A stretch of 64,000 nucleotides of DNA from CBDDBH01 sp965225625. Its GTDB lineage: Bacteria > Pseudomonadota > Gammaproteobacteria > JADZEE01. Shown here piece by piece: positions 19,601 to 27,642 of the stretch. Within the stretch, counting starts at the first letter, position 1, and each line of letters begins with the position of its first letter. The stretch is taken from positions 533,564 to 597,563 of the forward strand of contig CBDDBH010000034.1 in NCBI GenBank assembly GCA_965225625.1, given 5' to 3'. The position numbers and the translations under genes were made by a program. The notes below the pieces were generated by a model. It did no database searches and was not told the origin of the DNA. It saw only the letters and a list, made by a program, of their open reading frames with translations.

Positions 19601-22600
19601 TCTCGATACCTTCACGCTCGGGGGTGACAACTTCGCTATCTTGAGCCGGAATCACGCGGCTGGCGGGGGAGCCGTGTTCTTTGTCGATGGCAGCGACAGC
19701 GGCAGCGTCCTGGGTTCGTTCACCGGTTCCATCGATGGGCTGGGTGGCAATAACGATCAGGTCGGTCAATTATCCATCCGCAGCGTGGCGGGCGGTATCC
19801 TCGTGCCCGTGCAGTTCGCGGATCCGGGCGGCATTCGGGACGCCGGTTCGGTGTTTCTGGTAGATACCGCTGGTACGGTCTTGGGCCAGTCCGATGGCGT
19901 CTCGATTGACGAATTTTTTGGCGGCACATCGCCTATCTTTCTCAGCTCGGGCAATTATGTGATCCGCAGTCGCAATCGGGACGTTGGTATGAACGTTGAT
20001 GCGGGCAGCGTCGTCCTTGCATCGGGCACTACCGGCAACGAGTTGGGTCGCATCGACGGCACCAGCGCCAACGAAACCCTGGGTAGCTTGAGTCTCCAAC
20101 AACTTTCGAGTGGCGATTACATCGTTCGTAGCGCGAATGCCGACATTGGTATGAATGTCGATGCTGGCAGCGTGATCCTCGCGTCGGGCACAACCGGTAT
20201 GCAGCTAGGCCGCGTTGACGGCATCAGCGCTAGTGAGCGTCTCGGTAGTTCGAGTGTCACAGCGCTGTCCAGCGGCAATTATATCGTCACCAGTACGGGA
20301 GCCGACATCGGTATGAACGTCGATGCGGGCAGCGTCATCCTGGCCTCGGGAACGACGGGCAATCGCATTGGCAGTACCGATGGGGTCAGTGCCGGCGAAT
20401 TCCTGGGTAGCTTCGGCATCACCGAGCGCGCGAGCGGTAATTATGTGATCCGTTCACGCAATGCCGACCCCGGCGGCATCGTCGATGCGGGTAGCATAAT
20501 TTTGGCGAGTGGCACCACCGGTAGCGAGATTGGTCGCGTCGATGGGGACACCGCGTCCGAACGTTTCGGCAACAACGTCAACTTCTTCAGCCTCGGGTCG
20601 AGCGACTTCCTGGTTTTCGATCCGGAACACGGCGGCGGTGCCGGCATTGTCGCCCAGATTGCGGATGTGGATCTTGGCGGCGGCAACATCCTGCGCGGCA
20701 GTATTACCGGCGCCAACCCAGGTGATCAGGTCGGCAATAGTTTCGGTATCAGCACCACCGTGTCTTCCGGGGCGAACTACGTGATCGCGGCGCGAAACGT
20801 TGCTGTTGGCGGTAACGCGAACGCGGGATCCGTATTTATCGTCGATCGAGTGACCGCGAACGTCGTCGGACGTGTCGATGGCAGCAGCGCCGGTGAGTTG
20901 TTCGGCAGCATTCGCCTCCGTGAACGCAGTAACGGCAATCTGGTCTTCCAGTCGCCTAATGCTGATCCGGGCGGCGTGGCCGACGCTGGTTCGCTGCTGC
21001 TGACCGATCCGACCGGCACGCTCATTGGACAGCTCGACGGCAATAACATGAATGAACGGCTGGGAAGCTCGGTCAACTTTTTCTCGCTTGGTAGTGACAT
21101 GCTGGTGCAAGCCCCGTTGCACAGCAACGGTTCGATGACGGGTGCCGGCGGTATATTCGTCGTCGCCGATACGGATCTGGGCGGCGGCAATATCCTGCGT
21201 GGCAGCACGCTAGGAACCAGCATGGATGAGGGCTTTGGCAGTATCTCACCGAGCATCTTCTCCACAACGATACTCGTTCGTAGCCCCAACGCGGACGTTG
21301 CCGGCAATGTCGACGCAGGCGCCGTGGTATTGCTGAACCGGGCAGATGGGACCGAGCTCGGCCGCACTAGTGGCATCAGCGCCGGTGAGCTTTTTGGCAA
21401 TAACACCCCGAGCCTGGTGTCCGGCGGCAATTATTTCGTGCGCAGTCCGAATGCAGATGCCGGTGGCCTGGTAGATGCCGGATCTATAGCGATGATTGAC
21501 GGCACGACCGGCAATTTACTAGGGCGCACGAACGGCGGCAGTGCCGGCGAAAACTTCGGATCAGTTTTTCCGCGGTTCATCAGTGGCCACATTTTGGTGC
21601 GTAGTCCGAATGCTGACGTCAGCGGTCTGGCGGATGCCGGTTCACTCGTGCAGATCAGTAATACGACCGGATTGGCCGTGCAGGTGGTATCCGGGATCAG
21701 CGCGAATGAGAGGTTCGGTGCCACGACAGGTCAGACGCTCGTGGATGGCAGGATTTTGTTCACCAGCCCCGATGCGGACATTAACGGTGTTGTAGATGCC
21801 GGCCGCATGGTCTTTTTCGACCCAACCAAGACGGGCGCAGATGCGTTTTCCTTCGCCAATCTACCTGCCGATCAGTTCACCCTCACCAATCAAACGGTCC
21901 AAAATTTCATGTTGGGCGGCGGCACCCTGATATTGCAGGCCAATAGCGATATCAACATCGATGCGGCAACGGTGCTGACCTCGGCGAGCGGCAGTCTCAC
22001 TTTGCAGGCCGGCCGCTCGATCAATATCGACGGTATCGTTAACGTCGCGAACCTTACCTTGATCGCCAATGAGGTAGACGGGGTGCAGACCGGTTTTCGG
22101 GGCGGTGGCACGGGTGATATTACGATCACCGGTGAGGTGATTGCAGGCAACGCTGTGCTCAATGGCGATACCATCATCATACAAAGTGCTTCACCGTCGT
22201 TCGTGCTGTCCAACGGCACCCTGGAAGTTAACGCTACCACCAACGTCAAACTGCTTGGTGGTGTGGGCGAAGGCTCGATTGCGGCTTTGATAGCGCAGGA
22301 GACCTTGACGATCAATTCACCGCGACTGGAATTGTTTTCCGGTTCTGCCCCGGAGTCGACGTTGGGCGGCAAACTTGCGTCTGAAATTTTTGACGGTGCA
22401 ATTCCCGACATCACCACATTGCCTGGAATCGCGTTTACATTTGCAGGCACCGAGTCAAACATCAATGTCGACAGCATTTTCCTGCAGGCCGGCAGTACTG
22501 CGGATTCGTTTGTGGCCTTGGTTTCCAATGGCCAGTTCAATGTTGCTGCCGGTAATATCCAACTGGTGCCGGGCACCGAGTTGAACACCGATGCGGTGTT

Positions 22601-22868
22601 TCTCGCACTTGGTGGCGCCGCTGAGATCACGTTCACCGACTGCATAGGCTGCGAGGATTTATTCGCCGATCCGCTGGTTGATCCTCTACCCGATGCCGGT
22701 ATCTATATCGCCGGCCTGTTCCGAAACCCGGCGGTGGAAGCCATTCTGGCGTTGGTTTCGGAAGAGGCGGAGGCCACGGAAGAAGCAACCGGCGAAGCCG
22801 GTGCTGAAGGTGTCGAGGAAGACGAAGAGGCAGGCGAGGACGAGTCGACGTCCGCAGAATGTAATTAA
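16638..22868 (+). CDS. Large filamentous haemagglutinin-type exoprotein (TpsA) with FG-GAP-like repeat array
   Basis: A 2076-residue protein. Residues 1-27 form a signal peptide ending AAFA. Residues about 28-190 are the TPS secretion domain with GRVFLINPQGILVGRDAVVDTAGLVLST, the hallmark of exoproteins exported by TpsB partners. About 190-490 is beta-helix-like and rich in Gly, Val and Thr. From about 493 to 1745 there are 23 tandem units of about 54 residues, with consensus LGS...SGNYVIRSxNADxGGxVDAGSVILxxGTTGxxxGRxDGxSAxE, closely resembling FG-GAP propeller blades but without their DxDxDG calcium loop. A second beta-rich part follows, and the tail is strongly acidic (Glu-rich after about 2035). 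The frame is intact although its transporter and FecR genes are broken. A role in adhesion or cell-surface contact is inferred from the family. Confidence 0.9.
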   Translation: MQRSIKRCTTLLLATVWGALAGTAAFANPQGANVVSGNVSFGHSDSSTLNVTNSPGSIINWQAFNIGAHETTRFIQQSAASAVLNRVTGGATSELLGSLLSNGRVFLINPQGILVGRDAVVDTAGLVLSTLDMSDDDFRAGRLHFASDADSGDIVNHGYIKSAPGGAVVLLAPRIVNAPQEGNEQSGLIQTEDGQLILAAGQSITITSLDDGDITFDVQAPEHEVVNLGQLLAQGGMISVLAGTIRHSGEINADTLGVDASGRIVLSASASLQTSADSVITANSGEDGVVAGQIALSGNSVALAPGATLTATNKAGVGGNIDVTAVETVEVGASLDATGASAGGTINITGDDVQLAGARLVANAENGDGGTVNVGGELQGGGDLATAATVVVDDASWIEASAIEAGEGGRVVVWSDDHTLFEGTAAARGGLDSGDGGLVEVSGKQRLDFVGAVDVGAPGGRAGTLLLDPQNITIIQGGAGDEIADDIPAAGDRFGSSFSVLGNGNILVMSQDADTGGLIDAGEIHLFDPTGELLNVIAGNAAGEKLGSLFFRTVTGGNLVFRSPDANNGALTQAGAVLLVNVDTGLEIGRSSGLSSAERFGATVDFFGVPTGTYLVRSPNADPGGVMDAGRIVLVDNATGLALGETAGSNVGDMLGSSGWTSRGSGNFVLRNPTADPGGILDAGSVYLINGTNGTAIGRINGNSASERLGEVIDFFTFGSNDFLIRSRFNDVGGNVDAGTIILAADVAVGPGFERGRVSGSSANELLGASSPQRLSPSNDYVIRSTSADIGGNVDAGSVILVDRATGTEKGRVDGTSAGEFLGNFGINVRASGNYVIRSTSADPGGIVNAGSVILASGTTGNEIGRFDGDTANEQFGGTIDLFSLGNADFLVRDAQHGGGAGIVAQIADVDLGGGNIRRGGVDGVVAGDNVGNLNPRFLPSRNYIVPARNMMVSTIAGAGSVFVVDNTTGNVLTRVDGDSVNELLGNNLDTFTLGGDNFAILSRNHAAGGGAVFFVDGSDSGSVLGSFTGSIDGLGGNNDQVGQLSIRSVAGGILVPVQFADPGGIRDAGSVFLVDTAGTVLGQSDGVSIDEFFGGTSPIFLSSGNYVIRSRNRDVGMNVDAGSVVLASGTTGNELGRIDGTSANETLGSLSLQQLSSGDYIVRSANADIGMNVDAGSVILASGTTGMQLGRVDGISASERLGSSSVTALSSGNYIVTSTGADIGMNVDAGSVILASGTTGNRIGSTDGVSAGEFLGSFGITERASGNYVIRSRNADPGGIVDAGSIILASGTTGSEIGRVDGDTASERFGNNVNFFSLGSSDFLVFDPEHGGGAGIVAQIADVDLGGGNILRGSITGANPGDQVGNSFGISTTVSSGANYVIAARNVAVGGNANAGSVFIVDRVTANVVGRVDGSSAGELFGSIRLRERSNGNLVFQSPNADPGGVADAGSLLLTDPTGTLIGQLDGNNMNERLGSSVNFFSLGSDMLVQAPLHSNGSMTGAGGIFVVADTDLGGGNILRGSTLGTSMDEGFGSISPSIFSTTILVRSPNADVAGNVDAGAVVLLNRADGTELGRTSGISAGELFGNNTPSLVSGGNYFVRSPNADAGGLVDAGSIAMIDGTTGNLLGRTNGGSAGENFGSVFPRFISGHILVRSPNADVSGLADAGSLVQISNTTGLAVQVVSGISANERFGATTGQTLVDGRILFTSPDADINGVVDAGRMVFFDPTKTGADAFSFANLPADQFTLTNQTVQNFMLGGGTLILQANSDINIDAATVLTSASGSLTLQAGRSINIDGIVNVANLTLIANEVDGVQTGFRGGGTGDITITGEVIAGNAVLNGDTIIIQSASPSFVLSNGTLEVNATTNVKLLGGVGEGSIAALIAQETLTINSPRLELFSGSAPESTLGGKLASEIFDGAIPDITTLPGIAFTFAGTESNINVDSIFLQAGSTADSFVALVSNGQFNVAAGNIQLVPGTELNTDAVFLALGGAAEITFTDCIGCEDLFADPLVDPLPDAGIYIAGLFRNPAVEAILALVSEEAEATEEATGEAGAEGVEEDEEAGEDESTSAECN
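18112..21870 (+). repeat. 23-unit tandem repeat array inside the exoprotein gene
   Basis: Each unit is about 162-165 bp. Units 6-9 and 14-17 resemble each other more than their neighbours, including the unusual pair carrying GGGAGIVAQIADVDLGGGN, so a block of about eight units was duplicated. Unit copies differ in sequence, so the array is old or under diversifying change rather than freshly expanded. Confidence 0.85.
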
Positions 22869-22966
22869 CCTGTCATTTAGCAGCGATCTGGAAGCGGGTC
22901 CCGATTGCGACCCCTGCGCATCACACCTATGATGCTTGCCATCGATTGAGGGCCAGGGGGAGTGTG

Positions 22967-24748
22967 ATGAACAATCTGATCCGCGCGGTGTTGACGGCTA
23001 TAAGCGGCGTACTGTTAGTTGTGCCTTCGGCCACGCTAGCTGCACAAGCAAAACCCCGCATCGCTGTCGTGTCCGGTCCCGTCGCGACAATCCAGAATTC
23101 CGAACCGCTGGTTACCAGCAACAAAGCCAGATCCAAATATGGTCTGACGCCGCTGGCGGACGAAGGCGGAGCGCCGCTGAAATACGATCACCTGGCCCCG
23201 CAACGGCTGGCTGCGCCGGTCGAGGTTCTGATTGAGCAGTTCAGCGGCCACCCACTGGAACGCGATGCCGCCGAACTCTACGGACCACCTGACGGTTATG
23301 TAGATGCCGCTGGAAACTTTAACACTGAGCGTCAGGGAGCCGCAGATAAAGCCGTCTACAAAGTAACTCTGGATCCCGACGACGGCCTCTACATGCTGCC
23401 GTACATGGCGCGCCAGGTGGACGGTCGTGCCTGGGATGGCGATTGCGCCCGGCCCTGGGCCCCGGCCAACCAATGCCGACAACCGTTTTTTCCCGATGGT
23501 GCGCGAATATTCGAAGAGATTGATCGCGGAATTTGGGGTGTCAGTGAACGCGGGCTAGGCAACATGCTTGCTTCCAAGGCCGAGTTCGACTTCTACCGAG
23601 GGGTACCCGCAGGCGGTTACAAACGCGGTTTGTCTGCTGCGATGCGGACCGACGTTGGTGACGGCGATATCCTTCCTGAAACGATGGGCGAAGATTTTTT
23701 TGTGTACAAACCCGTGCACTTGCGCACCTCCACTCGTTACCTCGAACTGGCAAAGGCTGCCAATTCGGTGCAAAACGCGGTTAACGCCGCCGATTATCTT
23801 GGGCTCATTTGGCTCGAAGGTAGTCCGACGGTGGAGGAAACTATTTATTGGTTGAATCTAATGGTCGATACGCGAGTGCCGATAGTCGCCAACGCGGCGC
23901 AACGGCCAAACCGCAGCCTGTCGGCGGACGGTCCGCGAAATATTGTCGATTCGGTCGACTACATTGTGTCGCGGGTCTGGTCAGACGCGCAGGGTAATAA
24001 CGAACTCGGCGCGGTCATGGTCCAGGACGAGCAGATATTCGCGGCACGACAGGTACAGAAATCCGATGCCAGGCCGGGTGGATATGTTGCGGCGGGTGGC
24101 CATGGAGGGATCCTCGGCACCATGGGTGTGCCAGGGAGAGTGCACATTTATTTCAAACCGCACACCCGCCATACCTGGCGCTCAGAAGTGCGTTTGACGG
24201 TGCTCCCGGACAACGTAACGGGAGTCGAACGTCGCCGCGGTAAGCTGCGAACGCTCGAAATACGCACTAGAGATGCGCAGGGCGAGCTGATCGCTGAGGC
24301 TATACCCAGAGTCACGATCATCAAAGCGGGGACTTACCACGAAGACGCCGCGACACCCAGCGCCGCGACGGAAGTCGGTATTCTTGCTCACATAAAAAAG
24401 AATCTGGACAGCAGCCCGCTCGCAGGCTTTGTCGGCGAGGGACTTGCACCTTATGGATTTTTACCGCGTTCTCCGGAAATAGCGCTTGAACGCGCGGCCT
24501 TCAGCGGTATGCCTACCGTTTACGTGGGGCGAGGTAACGCCGGCGGATTGGCCGCAAGTTATCCTAATAATCTCTCGGTTGAGGGCAATAACCTAACGGC
24601 GACGAAAGCGCGTTATTTGCTCACGGCCTGTCTGCTGAAATTTGGCAGCCTGCCGCCGGCGAAGGACCCGGAAAACCCAACGCCTGACGAGCGCAAAGCA
24701 GTCGTTGCAAAGCTGGCGCAGTACCAAGCTATTTTCGACACTCACTAA
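22967..24748 (+). CDS. Asparaginase-like periplasmic protein
   Basis: 593 residues, starting at the ATG at 22967, which has GGGGGAG upstream. A longer frame from 22946 exists but lacks such a site. The signal peptide ends ATLAAQA. The fold is seen in PRIAVVSGPVATIQNS at the start and in EETIYWLNLMVDTRVPIVANAAQRPNRSLSADGPRNI, which match the VEET...P(V)V.VGAMRP..SADGP.N segment of L-asparaginases. The catalytic HGTDT is LEGSPT here, so the Thr-Asp pair is altered and hydrolysis of asparagine is uncertain. It is first of an operon with SDR, HyuA and HyuB genes, which suggests action on a cyclic amide or related nitrogen compound. Confidence 0.75.
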   Translation: MNNLIRAVLTAISGVLLVVPSATLAAQAKPRIAVVSGPVATIQNSEPLVTSNKARSKYGLTPLADEGGAPLKYDHLAPQRLAAPVEVLIEQFSGHPLERDAAELYGPPDGYVDAAGNFNTERQGAADKAVYKVTLDPDDGLYMLPYMARQVDGRAWDGDCARPWAPANQCRQPFFPDGARIFEEIDRGIWGVSERGLGNMLASKAEFDFYRGVPAGGYKRGLSAAMRTDVGDGDILPETMGEDFFVYKPVHLRTSTRYLELAKAANSVQNAVNAADYLGLIWLEGSPTVEETIYWLNLMVDTRVPIVANAAQRPNRSLSADGPRNIVDSVDYIVSRVWSDAQGNNELGAVMVQDEQIFAARQVQKSDARPGGYVAAGGHGGILGTMGVPGRVHIYFKPHTRHTWRSEVRLTVLPDNVTGVERRRGKLRTLEIRTRDAQGELIAEAIPRVTIIKAGTYHEDAATPSAATEVGILAHIKKNLDSSPLAGFVGEGLAPYGFLPRSPEIALERAAFSGMPTVYVGRGNAGGLAASYPNNLSVEGNNLTATKARYLLTACLLKFGSLPPAKDPENPTPDERKAVVAKLAQYQAIFDTH

Positions 24749-24774
24749 ACAGCTACGCTCGGGGAGGCGCTGCT

Positions 24775-25557
24775 ATGGATCTCAATCTAGCTGGACGCAA
24801 GGTGCTGGTCACCGGTGCATCGAAAGGCATCGGTCGGTCGATCGGCGCCTATCTCGCGGACGAGGGCTGTCATCTTTATCTCGCGGCTCGAACAGACTCA
24901 GAATTGCAGAGTTTGAAGGCGGAGATAAACGCTAAACATGATGTCGAGGTAACGACTTTCGCCATGGATCTGAGTGTCAGCGCTAATATGCAGGCGTTGG
25001 CGCAAGCGTGCGCCGACGCAGACGTGCTGGTGAATAACGCAGGTGCAATTCCGGGTGGGCGACTCGATGAGATCGACGAACAACGCTGGCGAGAAGCGTG
25101 GGACCTCAAGGTGTTCGGTTACATCAATTTGACCCGCAGTATGTATGCCTACATGAAAGCCCGCGGTGCGGGGGTGATCATCAACGTTATTGGAAATGGT
25201 GGTGAGCGGCCTGCCGCGAGTTACATTGCAGGATCGTCCGGCAATGCCGCATTAATGGCATTCACGCGAGGGTTGGGTGGTGACAGCCCGGAAGATGGCA
25301 TTCGTGTTGTTGCAGTAAATCCGGGTCCGATACTCACGGAACGCCTGGAAGGCTTGCTGCAAAAATCGGCAAACGATCAGTTTGGCGATGCGGACCGATG
25401 GCAGGAGTTGCTTGAGCCAATGCCTTTCGGCCGTGCAGGGACCGTCGATGAAATCGCCACCATGGTTGCCTATCTGGCATCAGATCTGTCTGCCTATACA
25501 TCAGGAACGGTCGTAACCATCGACGCCGGATGGGTCTATCGCGGCCGCCTTGTATAG
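24775..25557 (+). CDS. SDR-family protein with atypical active site
   Basis: A 260-residue Rossmann protein with TGASKGIG at residues 13-20 and NNAG at 87-90, both regular for classical short-chain dehydrogenases. The Tyr of the active site is present (Y150), but the following segment is YIAGSSGNAAL, so the Lys four residues on is Ser, and NVIG replaces the usual serine-containing segment before it. It may bind NAD(P) without normal catalysis or use a different mechanism. GGGGAGG supports the ATG at 24775. It lies 26 bases after the asparaginase-like gene and 18 before hyuA, as part of the same operon. Confidence 0.85.
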   Translation: MDLNLAGRKVLVTGASKGIGRSIGAYLADEGCHLYLAARTDSELQSLKAEINAKHDVEVTTFAMDLSVSANMQALAQACADADVLVNNAGAIPGGRLDEIDEQRWREAWDLKVFGYINLTRSMYAYMKARGAGVIINVIGNGGERPAASYIAGSSGNAALMAFTRGLGGDSPEDGIRVVAVNPGPILTERLEGLLQKSANDQFGDADRWQELLEPMPFGRAGTVDEIATMVAYLASDLSAYTSGTVVTIDAGWVYRGRLV

Positions 25558-25575
25558 CGTCCTTAATTTAGCGAC

Positions 25576-27642
25576 ATGAAGATTGGTGTCGACGTAGGCG
25601 GTACGTTTACCGATTTTTTGCTGCTCGATGCTGAGGGCGCATCTCGTACCTGCAAAGTCCTGTCGACGCCCGACGATCCATCTCGCGCCGTATTTGCCGG
25701 CTTTGTGCAACTGGCTGAGCAGTGCGATCGCACGCTTGACGCTTTTCTCAACGAAGTAGAAATAATTGTCCATGGCACCACGGTGACCACCAATGCGGTG
25801 TTAACCGGAAAAATCGCGCCGGTCGGATTGCTTACCACCCATGGTTTTCGCGATGCCTTACAGATGCGTCGCGGTATGCGCGAGGTACAGTATGACAATA
25901 AGTACCCGGCGCCCGAGCCGTTGGTGCCGCGCCGTTTGCGCCGTCCGATCGTCGAGCGCATCAATGCCGAAGGCGAGGTTCTGCAACCGATCATGTTGGA
26001 CGGTGTTGACGATGCGCTGGAACGATTCAAAGCGGCGGGCGTCGAGGCTGTCGCTGTCTGTTTCATGCATGCCTACCGTAACGACGTAAACGAGCAAGCC
26101 GCGGCGCAACGAGTTGCTGAACAAATGCCGGATACCTACTTGTCCGTATCCAGCCGCGTGCTGCCGCAGGTGAGGTTTTACGAACGTGTGAGCACTACGG
26201 TATTGAGTGCCGGTGTCGGTCCAATCTTGAGTCGCTATCTGCAACGCCTGGTCGAGCGCCTCGATGCGGCGGTGTTTGGCGGTGTGTTACTCATCATGCA
26301 ATCGAATGGTGGAGTGACTGGACCCAAAAAAGCAGCGGCGCTTGCGGCCAGCACACTGTTGTCAGGTCCCGCAGCAGCACCGATTGCCGGACTGGCCTAC
26401 GCGGGTGTCCACGAAATACGCGATCTCATCACCGTAGACATGGGGGGCACGAGTTTCGATGCGGCGTTGGTCAAAGACGGTGCGCCGAGTCTGACGTCGG
26501 CCAGTCGGGTTAACCGACACGCACTGGGCCTGGAAACCATGGACATCAACACCGTCGGCGCCGGCGGCGGTTCTATCGCATGGATCGATGACGGTGGCAT
26601 GTTACGCATGGGACCAGACAGCGCCGGCGCCCATCCCGGTCCAGTCTGCTATGGACTTGGCGGCGAACTGCCGACCTGCACAGACGCCAATCTGATACTT
26701 GGCTACCTCAGCCCGGACTATTTCGCCGGGGGTAGCATGCCACTGAATTCGGAGTCTGCCCGCAGCGCGATTGAAGAAAAGATCGCCGGCCCATTGGGCT
26801 TGCCGGTCGTCGATGCCGCCTACGGCATGTTCCAACTGATCAACTCCAACATGGCGTCTGCAATTCGTGAAATCTCCGTGCAAAAGGGCTACGATCCGCG
26901 AGATTTCCTCCTCATCTGCGCCGGCGGGGCAGGTCCGATTCATGCGGCGCAAATTGCCAACGAGCTTGAGATCCGCAACATTCTTATTCCGCGACAGTCG
27001 TCTATATTCTGCGCAGCGGGCATGCTGCATTCAGATCTGAAACACGATTTCGTGCGTAGTTACAGCACGGAGTTTGCAGATGAGCGCGTCAACCATGGCA
27101 GATTTCGCGCCTTGATCAAGGAACTCGGCCAGCAGGGTAGAACGATTTTGTCCGAAGAGTTGATTCCCGAGGAGCGCCAACGTTTCAGTTTTGCGCTGGA
27201 TCTGCGTTACGCGGGGCAGTACCACGAAGTGAAAATTCCGGTAATGGACACCGAACTTGACCCCATCGACTTTGCCGCAATTGGCGGGCGGTTTCATGAA
27301 ACTCATGATCGTCTCTACGGTTATGCCACCGAACAAACGCCGATTACCTTGGTAAACCTGCGTATGAGCGCCATTGGCGTTACCGACAAACCGACTATGG
27401 TGAACCAGCCGCGGCAGACGCTGGACGTTACCGCGAAACACAAAGGACAGCGCGCGATCTTCCTGTCGGAAACTTCAAGTTTTGAACAGGTAGATGTTTA
27501 CGATGGTGACGCCATGGGCTACGGCGATGAATTTGTCGGTCCGGCGATCGTCGAACAGCGCAATACAACAGTCCTGGTACCGCCCGGAATTAAACTGGAG
27601 TGTGATCCCCTGGATAGTTTCCTGTTAACCCATGTCCAATAA
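25576..27642 (+). CDS. hyuA: Hydantoinase/oxoprolinase subunit A
   Basis: 688 residues, the usual length. The N-terminus MKIGVDVGGTFTDFLLLD is the ATP-binding phosphate loop of the hydantoinase A domain. DMGGTSFDAALV and VGAGGGSIAWID are further actin-like fold motifs, and HGTTVTTNAVL is the family marker. Together with subunit B it hydrolyses or carboxylates a ring amide or ketone with ATP; family members include 5-oxoprolinase, N-methylhydantoinase and acetone/acetophenone carboxylases, so the substrate is open. It shares an operon with the asparaginase-like and SDR genes and overlaps hyuB by 11 bases. Confidence 0.92.
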   Translation: MKIGVDVGGTFTDFLLLDAEGASRTCKVLSTPDDPSRAVFAGFVQLAEQCDRTLDAFLNEVEIIVHGTTVTTNAVLTGKIAPVGLLTTHGFRDALQMRRGMREVQYDNKYPAPEPLVPRRLRRPIVERINAEGEVLQPIMLDGVDDALERFKAAGVEAVAVCFMHAYRNDVNEQAAAQRVAEQMPDTYLSVSSRVLPQVRFYERVSTTVLSAGVGPILSRYLQRLVERLDAAVFGGVLLIMQSNGGVTGPKKAAALAASTLLSGPAAAPIAGLAYAGVHEIRDLITVDMGGTSFDAALVKDGAPSLTSASRVNRHALGLETMDINTVGAGGGSIAWIDDGGMLRMGPDSAGAHPGPVCYGLGGELPTCTDANLILGYLSPDYFAGGSMPLNSESARSAIEEKIAGPLGLPVVDAAYGMFQLINSNMASAIREISVQKGYDPRDFLLICAGGAGPIHAAQIANELEIRNILIPRQSSIFCAAGMLHSDLKHDFVRSYSTEFADERVNHGRFRALIKELGQQGRTILSEELIPEERQRFSFALDLRYAGQYHEVKIPVMDTELDPIDFAAIGGRFHETHDRLYGYATEQTPITLVNLRMSAIGVTDKPTMVNQPRQTLDVTAKHKGQRAIFLSETSSFEQVDVYDGDAMGYGDEFVGPAIVEQRNTTVLVPPGIKLECDPLDSFLLTHVQ

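Noticed and set aside
20454..21430. Long minus-strand frames inside the exoprotein repeat array
   Set aside because: They arise because the repeated Gly/Val/Asp codons leave the reverse frames open; they repeat with the same period as the array.
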